From: Lutraria lutraria | Lineage: Eukaryota; Mollusca; Bivalvia; Venerida; Mactridae | Direction: 5' to 3' | NCBI GenBank assembly: GCA_964023205.1 | Contig: OZ026833.1 | Location: forward strand, 41,509,137 to 41,573,136 | DNA length: 64,000 nt | In this document: positions 12,487 to 25,299 of the stretch, piece after piece | How the letters are laid out: every line of letters begins with the position of its first letter | Position numbering within the stretch: the first letter of the stretch is position 1 | The notes under the pieces: model-generated | The model's database searches: none | Told to the model about the DNA's origin: nothing | What the model saw: the letters and a program-made list of their open reading frames with translations, nothing else | Program-made: the position numbers and the translations under genes

Positions 12487-15400
12487 CTACATGCTTGTAA
12501 GATCAAAGACAGTTAAACAATGCCTCCGTTGGTACATCTTCATTTTTTGTGTCGCCCATGTTATCAAAAATAGCAACGAAGCAAAGGTTGTCATTCCAGC
12601 TGCGGAGTAAAATGGTACAGTGTATGAGCCAGATAGGTCTCTTATGTAACCTAAAATATATGAGTGATGACGTAAGAAAATACAGATCTATCACTGAGCG
12701 AACACAGAAAATGAAACTAAAGACTCCACATCTACAAAACAATGAGAGAAAAAGGGGTCTTACTGGGCTTATTTTGGAGCCAGTAACCCAGTAACCCCCT
12801 TTTTCTTTCCATATTTAGATTTGTAATATTTGTTTTCTATATAATATAAAAAATCCCTTGAATAAAACAAAACGCAAATATTGTCTTTAGTGAAAAACAC
12901 AATCTATGACCCAGATGTTACTTCAATTAAAGTTAATAAATTATTAATTAAACAGTTCACAAATATAAACCTCACTTTGATGAATACGTTATTGAATCAG
13001 CTAAATTTGACTCAGATTTATTTGAACTGAGCTATGTACCCTGCTCACATCATGACATCGCCAAGGATTAGATCTGCCGAGAAGACACTGCGTTCAATAA
13101 ACACAAATTTTGTCCCCTGTAGCATGCTCGATGGGTAAAAGTAGAAGCAAAGTAGAAGCAAAGTTTCAAATATATGACTGCCCTTATTATTCAATAAGTG
13201 AAGAATAAAGTCAATTAAATGCACCAATAATTTCGTCATAATAACTAATTTTTGAAACAATTCAGACAAGCGGTGTATGACGAAACGGTCAAATGCATTG
13301 ATCTAAGAAAAAACAATCGACGCTGGACGATAGGGTATGATATATCTACTAGTGAAATAACCCATTTATATTTATGTACATCAAATTAAGATCAATGTCA
13401 ATTCGATGTTAGGCGAATTGTATATGGCAACAAGTGCATAAGTCTCAAAGTGTCCTAGTAAGAGGTGTTAGTGCTAGACGCAACGAAAAATAAAAAAGCC
13501 GATTTAAAAGATTGCAAGTTCTAATTCGGTCAAAGTCAATTTAAAGTCGAGGTTGGGTTTAACGGTAGATGGGAATGTAACAAGGCAACGAGTGCATTAA
13601 TTAATATCAAAGCGATAGAGGAAATGGTAAAATCCAGACATCGTATTGATAAAAAGAGGATCAGACTAACGCATGGACGGACAAGTTAGTTTCTAACTTC
13701 CGATTCGGGGAAATAAAAGTAAAGAAAAAATCATCTATTTCAATAATATAAACAAAAACGCAAGATTGTACATGAAAATAAGAAACTTACCAATAACAGG
13801 ACCTGCAATTGCATTTCCAATACCATTTGCAGAAAAGAGTATACCAATTGCTGCTGGAAGATCTTTTATTCCAATTATCTTTGTTGATATCACACTGAAC
13901 ATTGAAATTACCATTCCAAAAGGTATTCCAGTGAATGCTAAAATAGCAATAGTTTCACTTCTCGACGTCGGTAATGAAAACGCTACCAAGACAATTGTTG
14001 CCATCAATGATGCCAATAACGGACAGAAAAGCGTCGGTATGTGTTTAGATTGCATCATGGCTCCAGGCATCAGCCGCCCAATAATGTTCAAAATATTCAT
14101 CAGAAGTAATCCGAAAGTTGTATCATCCAAGGTTAATCCTTTATCCTTAAAAACATCTGCTACAAATATCACTACAATACCAACTGAAGGATACGCCGTA
14201 ACACAACCCAAAACAAAAGTCATGAAACCTCGGTTCTTGACAACGTATTTAACACTTTGTAGTACTGTTCTTTCGGTTTCTGCAAGGTCTCTATGCTTTA
14301 AGACTATTTTTCTTGTCTTAGGATCATTGCTAAGGACTGGGAAATTATCAATGTAATATATGTCAGGCTCATTGCAATTGGTCGCATGATTGCTCTTTTC
14401 AATGATCACTTTGTCCTTATTTCTGATCACATTAGTATGATATGACTCTTGATATTGCCTTAAGCGTTCACCATTTGTGCTGTCCCTTCTTAGACTTGAT
14501 TTATTGTTTGGTTGATGTTTCCAAAGGAGACATCCGGGAATACAATTCATTGTCATACCTCCTACGATTAGCAATGCACCTCGAAATCCGTAAACTTCAC
14601 TGGAATAGTTCAATTTTGATTATTTGTCTCAACAATATTATACAGTTATTGACTAGTGAGCCATTAAATATGATGTGATATTCACCGGCAGAATATCATA
14701 TTGACCGAGGCGTACTGTTTTATTATATGAAAAGTTGATTTGAAAACATCGAGGATAATATTTTGATTCATTTCGAAATTTAATGCATTACTTGATTAAC
14801 GGAAATGTATATCATATCAATTATAAAGACAGATGAAAATATCACAAATAACGATAATATAACTATAATTCTGGTAGATGAATATTGTCATGGTCATATT
14901 TTTAGAATTGGTGGGGGTTGGGGGTTGGGGAAAAAAGGCCCGGGGGTCGGGGAAAATGCCCGGGGGTCAGGAAAATGGGGAGGGGGACAAAAACTGCCCG
15001 GGTTGTTTCCATCACCCGACATGTAGGGACGATACAACAAAATACGCAATGCGTCTATCTTTTGTTTGATGAATATTGACCTGGTTCCATTTTTAGAATT
15101 GGAAATACCGAAATATTCATTAAATATCAAGTTCCAGCGTTAAATATGACATTTATGTTATATGATGGATCAGGCTTTAAACCAATAAAAAAGTGTTTAT
15201 TTATAGATCACATGATAATGCACGATATATCTCAGATTTAAATGAATATTTCTAGACACGCTCGAACATGATACCAATGAAGTTACATTAATTTCGTATT
15301 TCCTTTGAATTACGTGTTTTTGTATTTGCATTACTTCTCCAAAAGTGTTCTGAAATATTAACCGAGCAAGCAATTCAGAAATATAATTGCATAAATAAAA

Positions 15401-18400
15401 CGATTAAGTGTTTGTGCATGCATATTCAATGCCTATATTCGCCAGCATTTGCCAAATCAGCATTATATGGTATACTTTATACATACATCAAGTACGCAAG
15501 TATATATGGATAAACTATTCCACCAGTGGCGGCACCTGATGCTTGCAAGGATATGAAAAACAGTTTTCTACCACCAGCAAAGTGTTGACCAATGGCAGTA
15601 GCCGAACAAATGTATAAAGAACAAAGTCCAATCGCTGCACAATAAAATAATTAAAGATTCATTTAAATACATTAAACAGCTCTAATTTACCTGAGCCATA
15701 AAAGTCACATGAGGTCAAGTACTAGTATAATATTGTTAAATGGACCTAGTCAAATAATAAGGTCAAACATTTTATTGTTTTATAATGATACTTAGTTCAT
15801 GAACAACTTCCTGTTGTTTTATAAGCATTTTATGTATTCATTATTTTGTCACTAGGTTAATATGTAAGAACAGTCTGACCATGTTTCTTAGTCAGCTAAA
15901 ATACTGAAATACAAAAATGTATATTTTTTAATATTGCACCATCATTATATTCACTAATTTCCTTTTTTGTATGGAGTAGGTTATGATACGGATAATTGGT
16001 AGGAAGACAGTATTTTGGAGAAGGTTAAACGTTTCTTTTTCACCGTTTATATATTAAGGTATTAGATGTATAATATGAAGAGTTTAGGATTGCATTCTAA
16101 ATGTTGCCATTCTTTTGTATATCCATTAGTACACTTACAGGTGAATTTTAAAAACTTTCACCATCAGTTAAGAGAGTTATGACCATTTTTGTTCCTCTAC
16201 CGCCAACGTAAAATAGTACCTTAAAATCTAATCAAGACACCTGTATAAAAATTGATCTACTTCTATAACAGATGACACAATAAATGCAAAAATGTGTATA
16301 AGTCTAAGGGAAACCAATATTTAGTCGATCCAAAATATAAAGATGATGTTTGGAACTACTATGTTGCAGAAGAAATTATTAAATTATAACCCCGCCCCTT
16401 TAAGATTTAGTGAAGATTTTTGCTTAATTTTGCTTAAGTAACAAATTGATAAGTATCACTAAGATAAAAACCAAAGCGGGGCAACGCCTGAAATTTTCTC
16501 AAAATTAACTATTATGTGTATATAATGTCTATTGCAAATTTTAAAAAGTTTCACCACCTGGTTTTGAAAAGAAAAGTGTCAGAAATCCATGGTTACTTGA
16601 TTTTCGTTAATTAACAACGTATAAATTCTTATAATCTAAACAAAATATTCTGGAATTAATATTTTCTATCATATTACTCTGTTAATTCATGTTCTAGGTA
16701 CAAAACATTACCTAAAAACTAAAAAAAAGAAGAAACAATATGGTCCCACTGGGGTTTGAACCCTTGACCCTCAAGGAATTTGTCATTTGTATGTAAAAAT
16801 CATGAACTTGAGTACTCTTCAAAATGGAGGTAATGCAGTTATACATCTAATACCTTAAGCTTTGCATTACATTTAAAACAAATCTTACCATATACTATTC
16901 CAAAACTAATGGTCATATGAACAATAGAAGTAGCAAAGAAACATGTCATTATGCCAATACTAGCTAGACACCCTCCGACTATTCCACAGAGTACTGTACC
17001 AAATCTTTGGATGAACACTCCAGATATCAATCCTGGAATAAAAATAAGAAATTGACTCCTAGGAAAAACAAGCATACGGCATACGAAGAAAAACAGGTTC
17101 AGTTTGAAGGGGCATGTTTTGCAAAAACTTTATTTGAGCTGAAAGTTTTTGTGACAATTTTGTGTTTATGATTTTGTTTAAAATTACTTATAATCGGCAC
17201 AGCTCTGGTTAATTTATGAAATTAATATTCTATACATATTGCTATAGTAGAATCATATGTCGTCTCATGCTTTGATTAGTACTTAAACACTGTATCAACC
17301 TAGAAATTATGCTTACCTGTTCCAAAAACAACACCCATGCCTGTGGAGTGGAAAACAGCCGTCTCAGCACGTGAAATGTTGAATGTTGACATAACATCAA
17401 CAAATATGGTTCCAACAGAGTAAAAAAGTCCCGAGTGGAGAAACGTCACCAGATAGCACGTGAAGAGTACCAAACAGGAGTGTATGCTTTTTTAGCCAGC
17501 AAGCTATGATTACAAATGAATTCAATCAGTAATAGATTCCATAAATGTTATGGAGTATGAATAAAATATTGCACAGTAACGGCTGATATTTGTAAAACAC
17601 GACCACGACGAACACACAATCATGTATTTAGGAATAGTAGTCCTTTTTTGAATATCCATTTCTATAATTATCAGAAAGTCAGTTGCTTACACTAGGTTTA
17701 TTACTTTACTGGAAAGTTTACTTTACAAAAGATGCAGATATCGCTTTCCACTTATGTATCAGTATACTTACATCTTACTTAGTATCCATGTTTAGTTTCT
17801 GGATCATATATCAAAACAGACGAAATATTAACATTTTACCATTACAGTTAGTTAGTATACAAATAATCACATAGGAACATTTGAAGTCTCACAAATACTA
17901 ACAAGGTTAGTATGATATAGATATACATTGTATTAAGAATATTTTTCTGAAATTTACTTAGGCAATATCCTCTAGGTTTGCGATATTGCTTTAATGCATG
18001 GTTACCGGCTAATGCTTTCGTAATCATGTCCGCTTATCTTAATTGTGATAGTATACTTCGGGTGTGTGAGTTCGAACCATTGCACAGACATTGCATCCAA
18101 AACTATGTGTCACAATCACTGATCATTCTGGCCGAAGCGCTGAAAATGAATAACTTTTAAAAGTACTTGCACACCATGCAGTCCTCAATGTTGACACCAT
18201 CGAGGAATAAATTGATACAAAGACAGATAACCTATTAATAAATTGCTTTCCAACAAATTTTTAAAACAACGTATCAATAACACAACTTAATATGTATAAT
18301 CTCACAATATTTTTGAAAATGTTATTCACTTGCTAACTCATTGACGCAGCCAGTTTCATACATGTACACAACTAGACTTCCATTAAGCATGGTAGAGTAG

Positions 18401-19266
18401 TTTTCGTAAGGTTTAGCGAAATGGTTGAATTGAACGAAATTGGCGATATTGCTATAAGAGATACCATTAAATATCTAGTTTGAAGTATTTAAATGTTTAT
18501 TTTGGATCCGTTTTTAAAATTATATACACATTGTATTTTTTTTATCTTTTCTTGCGGCATAATTCATCAACAGTTATAGCCTATGTTAGAATTGTTGGCG
18601 AATACTGAATATAACACATGTCTACGTTTTGCTTGATGTGGGCTAGTATGTTTAACATATATATCTAAATGTCTAAGCCAGATTTAGGATTAATGTGACT
18701 CGAACATTCTTTTGATGTGTATGGGGGAAAATATATATTTTTATTGATAACATATTGTATTTGGGACAACATACTACAAGATTACTTTTTTAACAAGTGA
18801 CAAAACATTAAATTTATGCGTCTCCAACCGTATAAGGAGGTAACCTTTCCTTCCATTTAGTTATTTAAATATCAGCCTCGGAACCAGTCATCCAAGGTCA
18901 TGACGTAACTGTCAAAGATGTTAACAATCGACTGCTAAAGAAATTTTAGGAGAAAGATTGATATATTTTGAAAAATAAATGTAAGATGTAGGTTTACTAA
19001 TTGAATTATCTTTTTACATGGTTTTATCATAGTATACGGGGGAAAACTATTTTCTTATTCTTCCAAGACCTATTCGAAGCATTTGATATTGCCGACAGCG
19101 GTTTGTCGTCTCTGCACATGGCTTCCGGGGTATGATGTCATTCAACCAAATATAGCGCGAGCTTTATGTAAATATTTCCGGTATAACGAAAACGAAGGTA
19201 TCACGATTTAGGGTTACTCGACGGTATTCAAAAATGTTCTTGAAAAGTTTTTAATGCATACCTCAT
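12487..19266 (-). CDS. Monocarboxylate-transporter-like MFS protein, gene B (6 exons)
   Basis: Exons on the minus strand are ATGAG at 19266-19262, then 17486-17317, 17032-16889, 15634-15487, 14599-13791 and 12650-12487. They total 1440 nt (479 aa plus stop) with the same phases as gene A. The protein has the SLC16-type block GQHFxGGRKL (exon 4), GALLIVGGMTMNCIPGC for helix 6, NIIGRLMPGAMMQ for helix 8 and GYIRDLSGSYTVPFYSAAG at helices 11-12. It ends in LTSM like A, C and F. The first 20 residues are shorter than in A: the acceptor used here (after AAAAAAG at 17487) has a poor pyrimidine tract, and an in-frame TAA lies just upstream, so this junction is the least certain part. The loop between helices 6 and 7 differs strongly from A. 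Intron 2 (17033-17316) is only 284 bp. A MITE occupies most of intron 3. The substrate is unknown. Confidence 0.8.
12745..12808. repeat. Imperfect inverted repeat (hairpin)
   Basis: GAAAAAGGGGTCTTACTGGG is mirrored by CCCAGTAACCCCCTTTTTC about 20 bp later. It lies in the last intron of gene B, about 95 bp upstream of the final acceptor. It may be a small foldback element. Confidence 0.65.
14876..15102 (+). repeat. G-rich tract flanked by a direct repeat
   Basis: At 14913-14930 there are three G runs (GGGGG, GGGGG, GGGG) separated by TT. Several GCCCGGGGGTC-like blocks follow up to about 15003. The block is bracketed by two diverged copies of GATGAATATTGxC...TTTTTAGAATTGG, at 14876-14909 and about 15068-15100. 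G-quadruplex formation is plausible. It lies in intron 4 of gene B. Confidence 0.7.
16055..16857 (-). mobile_element. Non-autonomous inverted-repeat DNA transposon (MITE), copy 2
   Basis: The termini are nearly perfect 19-bp inverted repeats: TAAGGTATTAGATGTATAA at 16055-16073 and its complement at 16839-16857. Both ends sit in TTAA, so the target duplication is TA or TTAA. The body matches 592-1350 in inverse orientation, including the T-arm-like GGTTCAAACCCCAGTGGGACC. It has no open frame. It lies in intron 3 of gene B and ends about 31 bp from the donor of the preceding exon. Confidence 0.75.
17985..18150 (+). repeat. Possible tRNA-derived SINE fragment
   Basis: A B-box-like GAGTTCGAACC (18068-18078) is preceded by GGTTACCGGCTAATGC and followed by a CATTCTGGCCGAAGCGCTGA tail. 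The tRNA fold is poor. It lies in the first intron of gene B. Confidence 0.35.
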
Positions 19267-19761
19267 GTTGTTTGTTTTCCTGTAATCCAGTGATATGATA
19301 TGTGTTGTTACATTTGGGTACAGTAATAATTTATAACAAATATGTCACTCTCTGAATGTTTGAAACAGTTTATGACTTCACACAAAGTAGTTAGTCATGA
19401 TTGACAAAACACAAACGATGAAGGTAGAAGTTAAATACTTAAACGTAAGGTCCATTAAGATGCACATAAATAAATCAAGTGGGTATAATATCACGGAAAT
19501 ATTACGATACGGATGATATGTAGCGATATCGTTTAGTAATCGAGTTACGCACAGTATTTTTATTGAAGTATGTACTTTAGTTTTTAAAATCTATAAATTT
19601 GTGGAACTTGATATCTTATGACCAAACAGCAAGATATGCTACTTTCAGCTAAGCGAATGTTCGATTTTCTCACGAGTTTATTACGTTACGCTGCGTGCCT
19701 AAATACAGAATTTAACAGTGCAAAGATTGGCATGGCATCGTGATAGTTAAGTATTGCTCAA

Positions 19762-19870
19762 TAAGAAGTGGAAAAGTACCCGATGCGGGACTCAAACTCG
19801 CGACACTCTCCTTGTAAGTTAAATGGTTTTCCAACTGAACTAATCGGGCTGATTGATATCGCAAGATCGA
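19762..19870 (-). repeat. tRNA-derived SINE
   Basis: GTACCCGATGCGGGACTCAA followed by CCAACTGAACTAATCGGGCTG is the same complement-strand tRNA-like head as at 3140 and 26510. It lies upstream of gene B. Confidence 0.5.
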
Positions 19871-20436
19871 TATACAATACTGCTACACTAGCAATTGTTT
19901 ATAGCTATTTAAATGACACAAATTATCAAATTTATACAATATATCATTTTCTATCAGTCCATAATATTCGAATCGTATATTGAATCATAATCTATTTTCA
20001 CGTAGTTTACCAAGTTTAGGCCGAAAGATGACATAATTATTCGTTTGAATGTGGATGAGCGTGTCGAAGCGATTAATGCTAAGAGTAACCTATCATTCGT
20101 ATTGTTGTATGAAATGCAAGAACCCCTAAATACCGAAATGCCTGGTAAAGTATGGAATAGTAACGTATTTTGTCAACTCGCATGACTGTGTATATTTGTA
20201 CTGTTTTATGGAGTTTCACTATTGAATCGCCAATAGTTTCTTCACATAATACTGCTCTTTTTCCTTTTGAAGTGCCTTTACCCAGTCCTTTGAATTTGTC
20301 AAAACAAATCGTTTGCTTTATTTTAACATGACGCTGATAATCTCTTTTGAAATATTTATATTACCTTTACTGACAATTATTCTTATATTCATCAATATGG
20401 TGTTTTTTTGTTTGTTCAACATATCAAAATACGCTT

Positions 20437-20870
20437 TTGTATAATAATGTCAGCGTTTGTTTCCCTATTTTTGGTAATCTTTTACATACCGATTTTTATC
20501 ATTTTATTGTTGTTCGGTACAAACATGAGGTTAAGAACTTAAGACCATTTCTCAACAGTCGGTCGAGAAATATTTTCCTACATACCGAAGAGCTTCCATT
20601 AACATTCCGCCTAAGAAAATATTTCCAGTTTTACGTGTGGTCATCATATTTTGTAATACAGTGTTCACTCTCAAAACGTCACTGTACAATGTATAATGAA
20701 ATCGTTTTATATATGCACTGCTTTGATATTTGTTGTTCGGTACCATTTCCCAACAATCGCTCTGTTTTCATTTTTCTGCATACCGTACAGATTCCATTGC
20801 CTACGAACATAGTTCCAATTTTTCAATTCAATGTCATAAATACAAATTCAAATAGTGCGTGCATATAAGT
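20437..20870 (+). repeat. Diverged tandem repeat, about 230-bp unit, with open frame
   Basis: Two diverged units start near 20509 and 20729, each with TGTTGTTCGGTAC. Each unit later has a TTTTTCTGCATACCG-like segment, an AGATTCCATTGCC-like segment and a TTCCAATTTT-like segment. A 143-codon open frame crosses both and shows an internal echo (SRSRNIFLHTEELPLT against NRSVFIFLHTVQIPLP). No family is recognised. I treat it as a repeat rather than a gene. Confidence 0.4.
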
Positions 20871-20879
20871 CAAAATCAG

Positions 20880-23330
20880 ATGGCCATGCAATATCGCAAA
20901 CGAGCAATACAGTCATAAAAATCTAAGCAATCCTCTGCCTTGGATTACTACAATATTTACTATCAGTACACACATTTTAAGGATGGATGACACCATTATT
21001 CTCGTGCTGTATATGCTAATTTAGTCTGGTTCCTGGTTTCTCTTGTAAACATATAGAAGTTATCATTGAATTCATGGACGATGCGATGATAACTTTGAAT
21101 CAATCAGATATTTTAAAAGGTAGTTCATCGGGAAATTTTAATCGTTTAATTTAATTCTTAAATTTTTTCTTTAAGTTCAGTATAAAACAGACTATATATG
21201 CTAATGACTGAACTACTTTTGGTGATCAGATGGGGGACATAAATCAAAGTACTGAAAGTCAATGTAACGGAAACAACTTTAACAATTGCATGACAGGTGT
21301 AGAGAAGCATAGTACTTTGGTCTGGATCAAAATTCATGCGCGAACTATCGTTCAGTTTCCAAATTGGTGTTTCAGCCCAATACCTCACCCTACAAAAATT
21401 CAACATTTGGCTGCTTTGTAGTTCCGAGCTTTGATTTTATTTAGTTAGTTCAAGGTTTCATGGTAATTCAAATGACATGATATACAAATGTACTTATAAT
21501 GTCACGAGAACTGGTTTAACTTGCTGATATGTCCCAAGTTTTTTTCTTCTATTCTGCAAACATTTCGGTTATCAGGTTGGAAATTTCTAAACACAGAACT
21601 GAGGTGAATTATATATTAGCCTTTAATATAAAAACTGTGTCTGGAATAAAACAATTCTATATACCACCTTTAATATAATAATTGTATTTCTTTATTTTAC
21701 TAATGATGTATTGTAAATTATTTATTGCAAAGAAAATATTTCTTCAAAGGAAAACAGCTGGCACCCTAAACCAACTACATGCGTTACTCCCCTTAGTACC
21801 CGGCTGGCATATATCGAGTTTATATACAGCTTTATTCACCGCGGAATAATTTTTAGGGAATTACCCAAATTCGCGACAATGCATTTCTTGATGTTTTAGA
21901 ATTACCGTCACAATTCATGCATTATCTATAAATGTGGCACGTGAGCATGGAATATAGTTACAAATGGTAAATTCTACTGTCTTGAAACTTTATAGCCCAA
22001 TATAAATTCAATTAATGATAAAACTGGACTTTTGTCGTATTGACAGATGGCGGCAAAAAGCATATCATTCCTTGTGTTTATATATAACTTGATAGTCCGA
22101 GGCTACATCTCAACTTAATTCTGTGAACAATTTCAATCTCCTTTACTAATAACTCTTTCGTATTTTAATATATGTGAAGTTTACTCTCGTTAAAAAAACA
22201 TATAGTACATAAATGGGACTCGTTCTGTCCACAATCCAATCCTGTGTTCCATGGTGAGTAAGGCAAAGCAATATCCAATTTTCTACGTCGCCGACATTAT
22301 ATTTCAATACTAGACAATAATTATATGTTTTCCGATGACGATCTTACCAAGGCACCTAAAATTTACATTTCTAAATGGTTTATTTTAAGCTCAATGTCAA
22401 ATTGGTTTTTAAATAAGGTCACAAAGTATCATATTTGAAAGGTTCGTGACTGTCGTCAGTCAGAAAGTCTTTATTTGGATTAAAACATTACATACGTACG
22501 CTCATTTATGAAGCATAGATCATTTTCAGTATTTGTAGAACTACATTCGGAGCCTTTTATTCATCACGATCAAAATAGTTTGATTGTTCTTTTGGAAACA
22601 CATGCAAATACATTTTGTCGCTAAAACAGTTGTAAGGTTCGTTACATTGAAAAATATGTAGAAATAATATGAAATTTGAAAACATACCACAAAACACACC
22701 CTTACACAACCGTATGGCAGTTAAAACAAAATGTCTACGTTTTGATACGACAGATGTTTGATCACATGGTCTTAAATAATAAACTCTACAAAATTCCACT
22801 TGCAAATGAAAGGTTTGTTACTCCAGTTTAACGCTGTGTTTGGTACTCAAAAATAATTTACTACTTGTCATTCATAAGACATGATATTTAATTATAAAAT
22901 ACAACATTTTCGTCTTTATTGTTTCCTTCCGAAGGGTTCCAAAACGTGCCCAATGAGAGGTTCGTGATGAAAGGTTCGGCACCATGCTATTTTAATTGTA
23001 TTTGTAAATGTTGTTTAGAAAAAGATATGGTACAGTATTTCCGTGCATCAGCTTGTATGACGTATGATAGATATACGACGTGTTCATCCTTGAAACAAGG
23101 GCAAAGTTTCCGAAGAATTTTATTATGTTTATTATATACATGTATAATCTATTAAAGGTACTATTAAAGATAAATCATACTGTCATTCAATTCATTATTT
23201 GGTACTTAAATTTACCTACTGTTAAAAATTTATAAAGAAATCTATCAATACAGGTTTAGAAATGTATGCCATTTTCCTGTCTAAAATTACAAGATCTAAA
23301 AAGTGTTATTGAGTGATTTTAGAACATGCC
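20880..23330. other. No recognisable gene or element
   Basis: AT-rich sequence with only short, composition-driven open frames. I see no exon of the transporter family, no tRNA-like head and no transposase or reverse-transcriptase motif here. Confidence 0.5.
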
Positions 23331-23339
23331 TAAAAGGTT

Positions 23340-24850
23340 GATCAACTGAACCAGTGTGCCTCATTATATGTAACTTCATCAAGCCTTTCAGGAACAAATT
23401 TTAAACTTTGTTTTTCAACATCTCCATTACATGATAACTTGTCACATGATGTTCGATCCGAACAAATATCGTACCCAAACAAATCAGAATAGTCATTCTA
23501 CTCTGGAATATTATCATCATATATCAGAAAATCATTAAGCTAGGCAGTTCTAGCATTAAAATCATCATTTGATAAAAATGAGTAATTATTAAGATCATGT
23601 TCATTGCTACTAAAAACATTTTCAAGTACTGTTAATCCATACAGAAACAAATACATGTATAACCTCTTATCAGAATTTAACAGTTCTTTGTTAATTTTAA
23701 GAATGATACCAAATTCAAAAGTATCAAATATTCTTTCAACTGAACTTTTATAATGGTTGATTACTAAAACAATGACGCAACCTCTAGTAGATTATTTAGC
23801 TTCACAACAATAAACAATGTAATCTAAAAAAGTATTAATCAAGTAATCTGTATCGCTAAGCCAATTTTTTTCCGCAAACATATTACATTAGACATAGAGA
23901 TATATTGTACAAAGTCAGTATTGTCCGGTTTATCAACCATACCACCAATGTTCCATGAAACAAACTTTAAGCAGTTATCATGTATAGGGCCTTGGCCACA
24001 CCTCTAACCATTCTCCGACATATCTTCACCCAAAACAATACCATCACCGGTTGCACAAACAATAACATTGTCTTAATTGTCTCCCTTTGATGCATTTCTG
24101 GCAGAATTCACATTTCTAGTACCTCGTGTGAACACCATCGATTTATTAATGGTTTTATCACCTGGTAGTATCACCACTTTTCAAGTTTTAATGTAGCCCC
24201 GTTAACCCCTTGATTTCAATACTGCAAGTTGTTGTCTCTCCAGGCTTGTTAGGTCATTTGCAGTTCGTAGACTATTTACTCTCAAGGAATCACGGTGACT
24301 GAATGAACGGAACTTGTCAGCTTAATGATTGAATTTGGCTAGAACCGTCCTGGAATATTCCCATGAATAGTCCCTAATCTCACAGAGTACTCTAAGCAAT
24401 CATTCAGTTCTTTCTTCTGGTCCGAACAAGAATCTGGATTTGTAGGACAGAGTAAGTGCTCGAAAACTTGACTATTTGTAATGATAATGGTTTCTTTCTC
24501 TGCATCACGTATACCAATAATTCTTAAATTACATCTCTGACTATCCATTTCTAGGTAATACATTTGCTTCGACAAGCTTTCAATAACATCATCTCGAGTT
24601 TCTTGATGCATAGATCGAGCTGCTAAGTCTGCTTCAAAGACTTCTGTTTTATGGTCTATTCTGTCAATCTTCTCATTCAGATTCCAAGCGAACTTGCTTA
24701 TTCACAATATTATGTAGCATATTCCTAATGTTCCCAATATCACATTTCTTTGTCTCAGTACCTGAATATCATTTTTAACGTCTTTTATTTGTCTAGTTCT
24801 TTCATTCCCGTCTTGTATTGTTCTTATTATTTGAACTGTGTCTTCTGATG
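23340..24850 (-). mobile_element. LINE with ORF1 and endonuclease remnants
   Basis: The minus-strand frame at 24611-24339 contains EMDSQRCNLRIIGI, like the RRM-region motif of L1/Tx1-type ORF1 proteins. Upstream sequence (to about 24850) encodes a charged coiled-coil-like stretch. Downstream, near 23970, FVSWNIGGMVDKPDNTDF matches the start of an apurinic-type endonuclease domain (usual WNIxGL). Near 23560 DFNARTA matches the endonuclease GDFNAR motif. Frameshifts and stops are frequent, so the copy is dead. No reverse transcriptase part follows below about 23340. Confidence 0.7.
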
Positions 24851-25299
24851 GCCCATCCGATGCTAATAACAACAGCCGAGTAGTATACGATTTTTGAGAA
24901 GCCGATCAATAGGACAATTTTGTAGAACAGTTTCACTATACAAATTCAACATATTATAAACCATAGAATGTGGCGCGACACCATGTGTGCAATGTGGAAA
25001 CACAGTAGTAGAAACGTTCTCTTGTAGGTATTTAACTAAAACTAAAACCACATACGTAACGTAAAGTTGTAATATGAGTAGCATTCCAAACACCAATGAT
25101 CTAAGATGCATATCATTACCTTAAGTAAATGGGCAATATTTTCCTAATGAAATTTTTGGTTTAAAGATTGGTTGAATAAAGCAGCATATGCGCGCTTTGT
25201 AAGTTGAAAAAAAAAACATTTCGAAGTGTCACTCACCTACAGAATGGTCTTAGTTTTTAATCATTCATAGATCATGGCCACCCCGCCACATATGAAGCA

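Noticed and set aside
13766..14356. 196-codon plus-strand frame, and similar plus-strand frames at 4760-5224, 37548-38060 and 60637-61134
   Set aside because: They are antisense to the large transporter exons. The minus strand carries the family motifs and splice sites.
24863..25111. Upstream extension of the LINE ORF1
   Set aside because: It is a separate hydrophobic frame without ORF1 features. The link to the coiled-coil part could not be shown.
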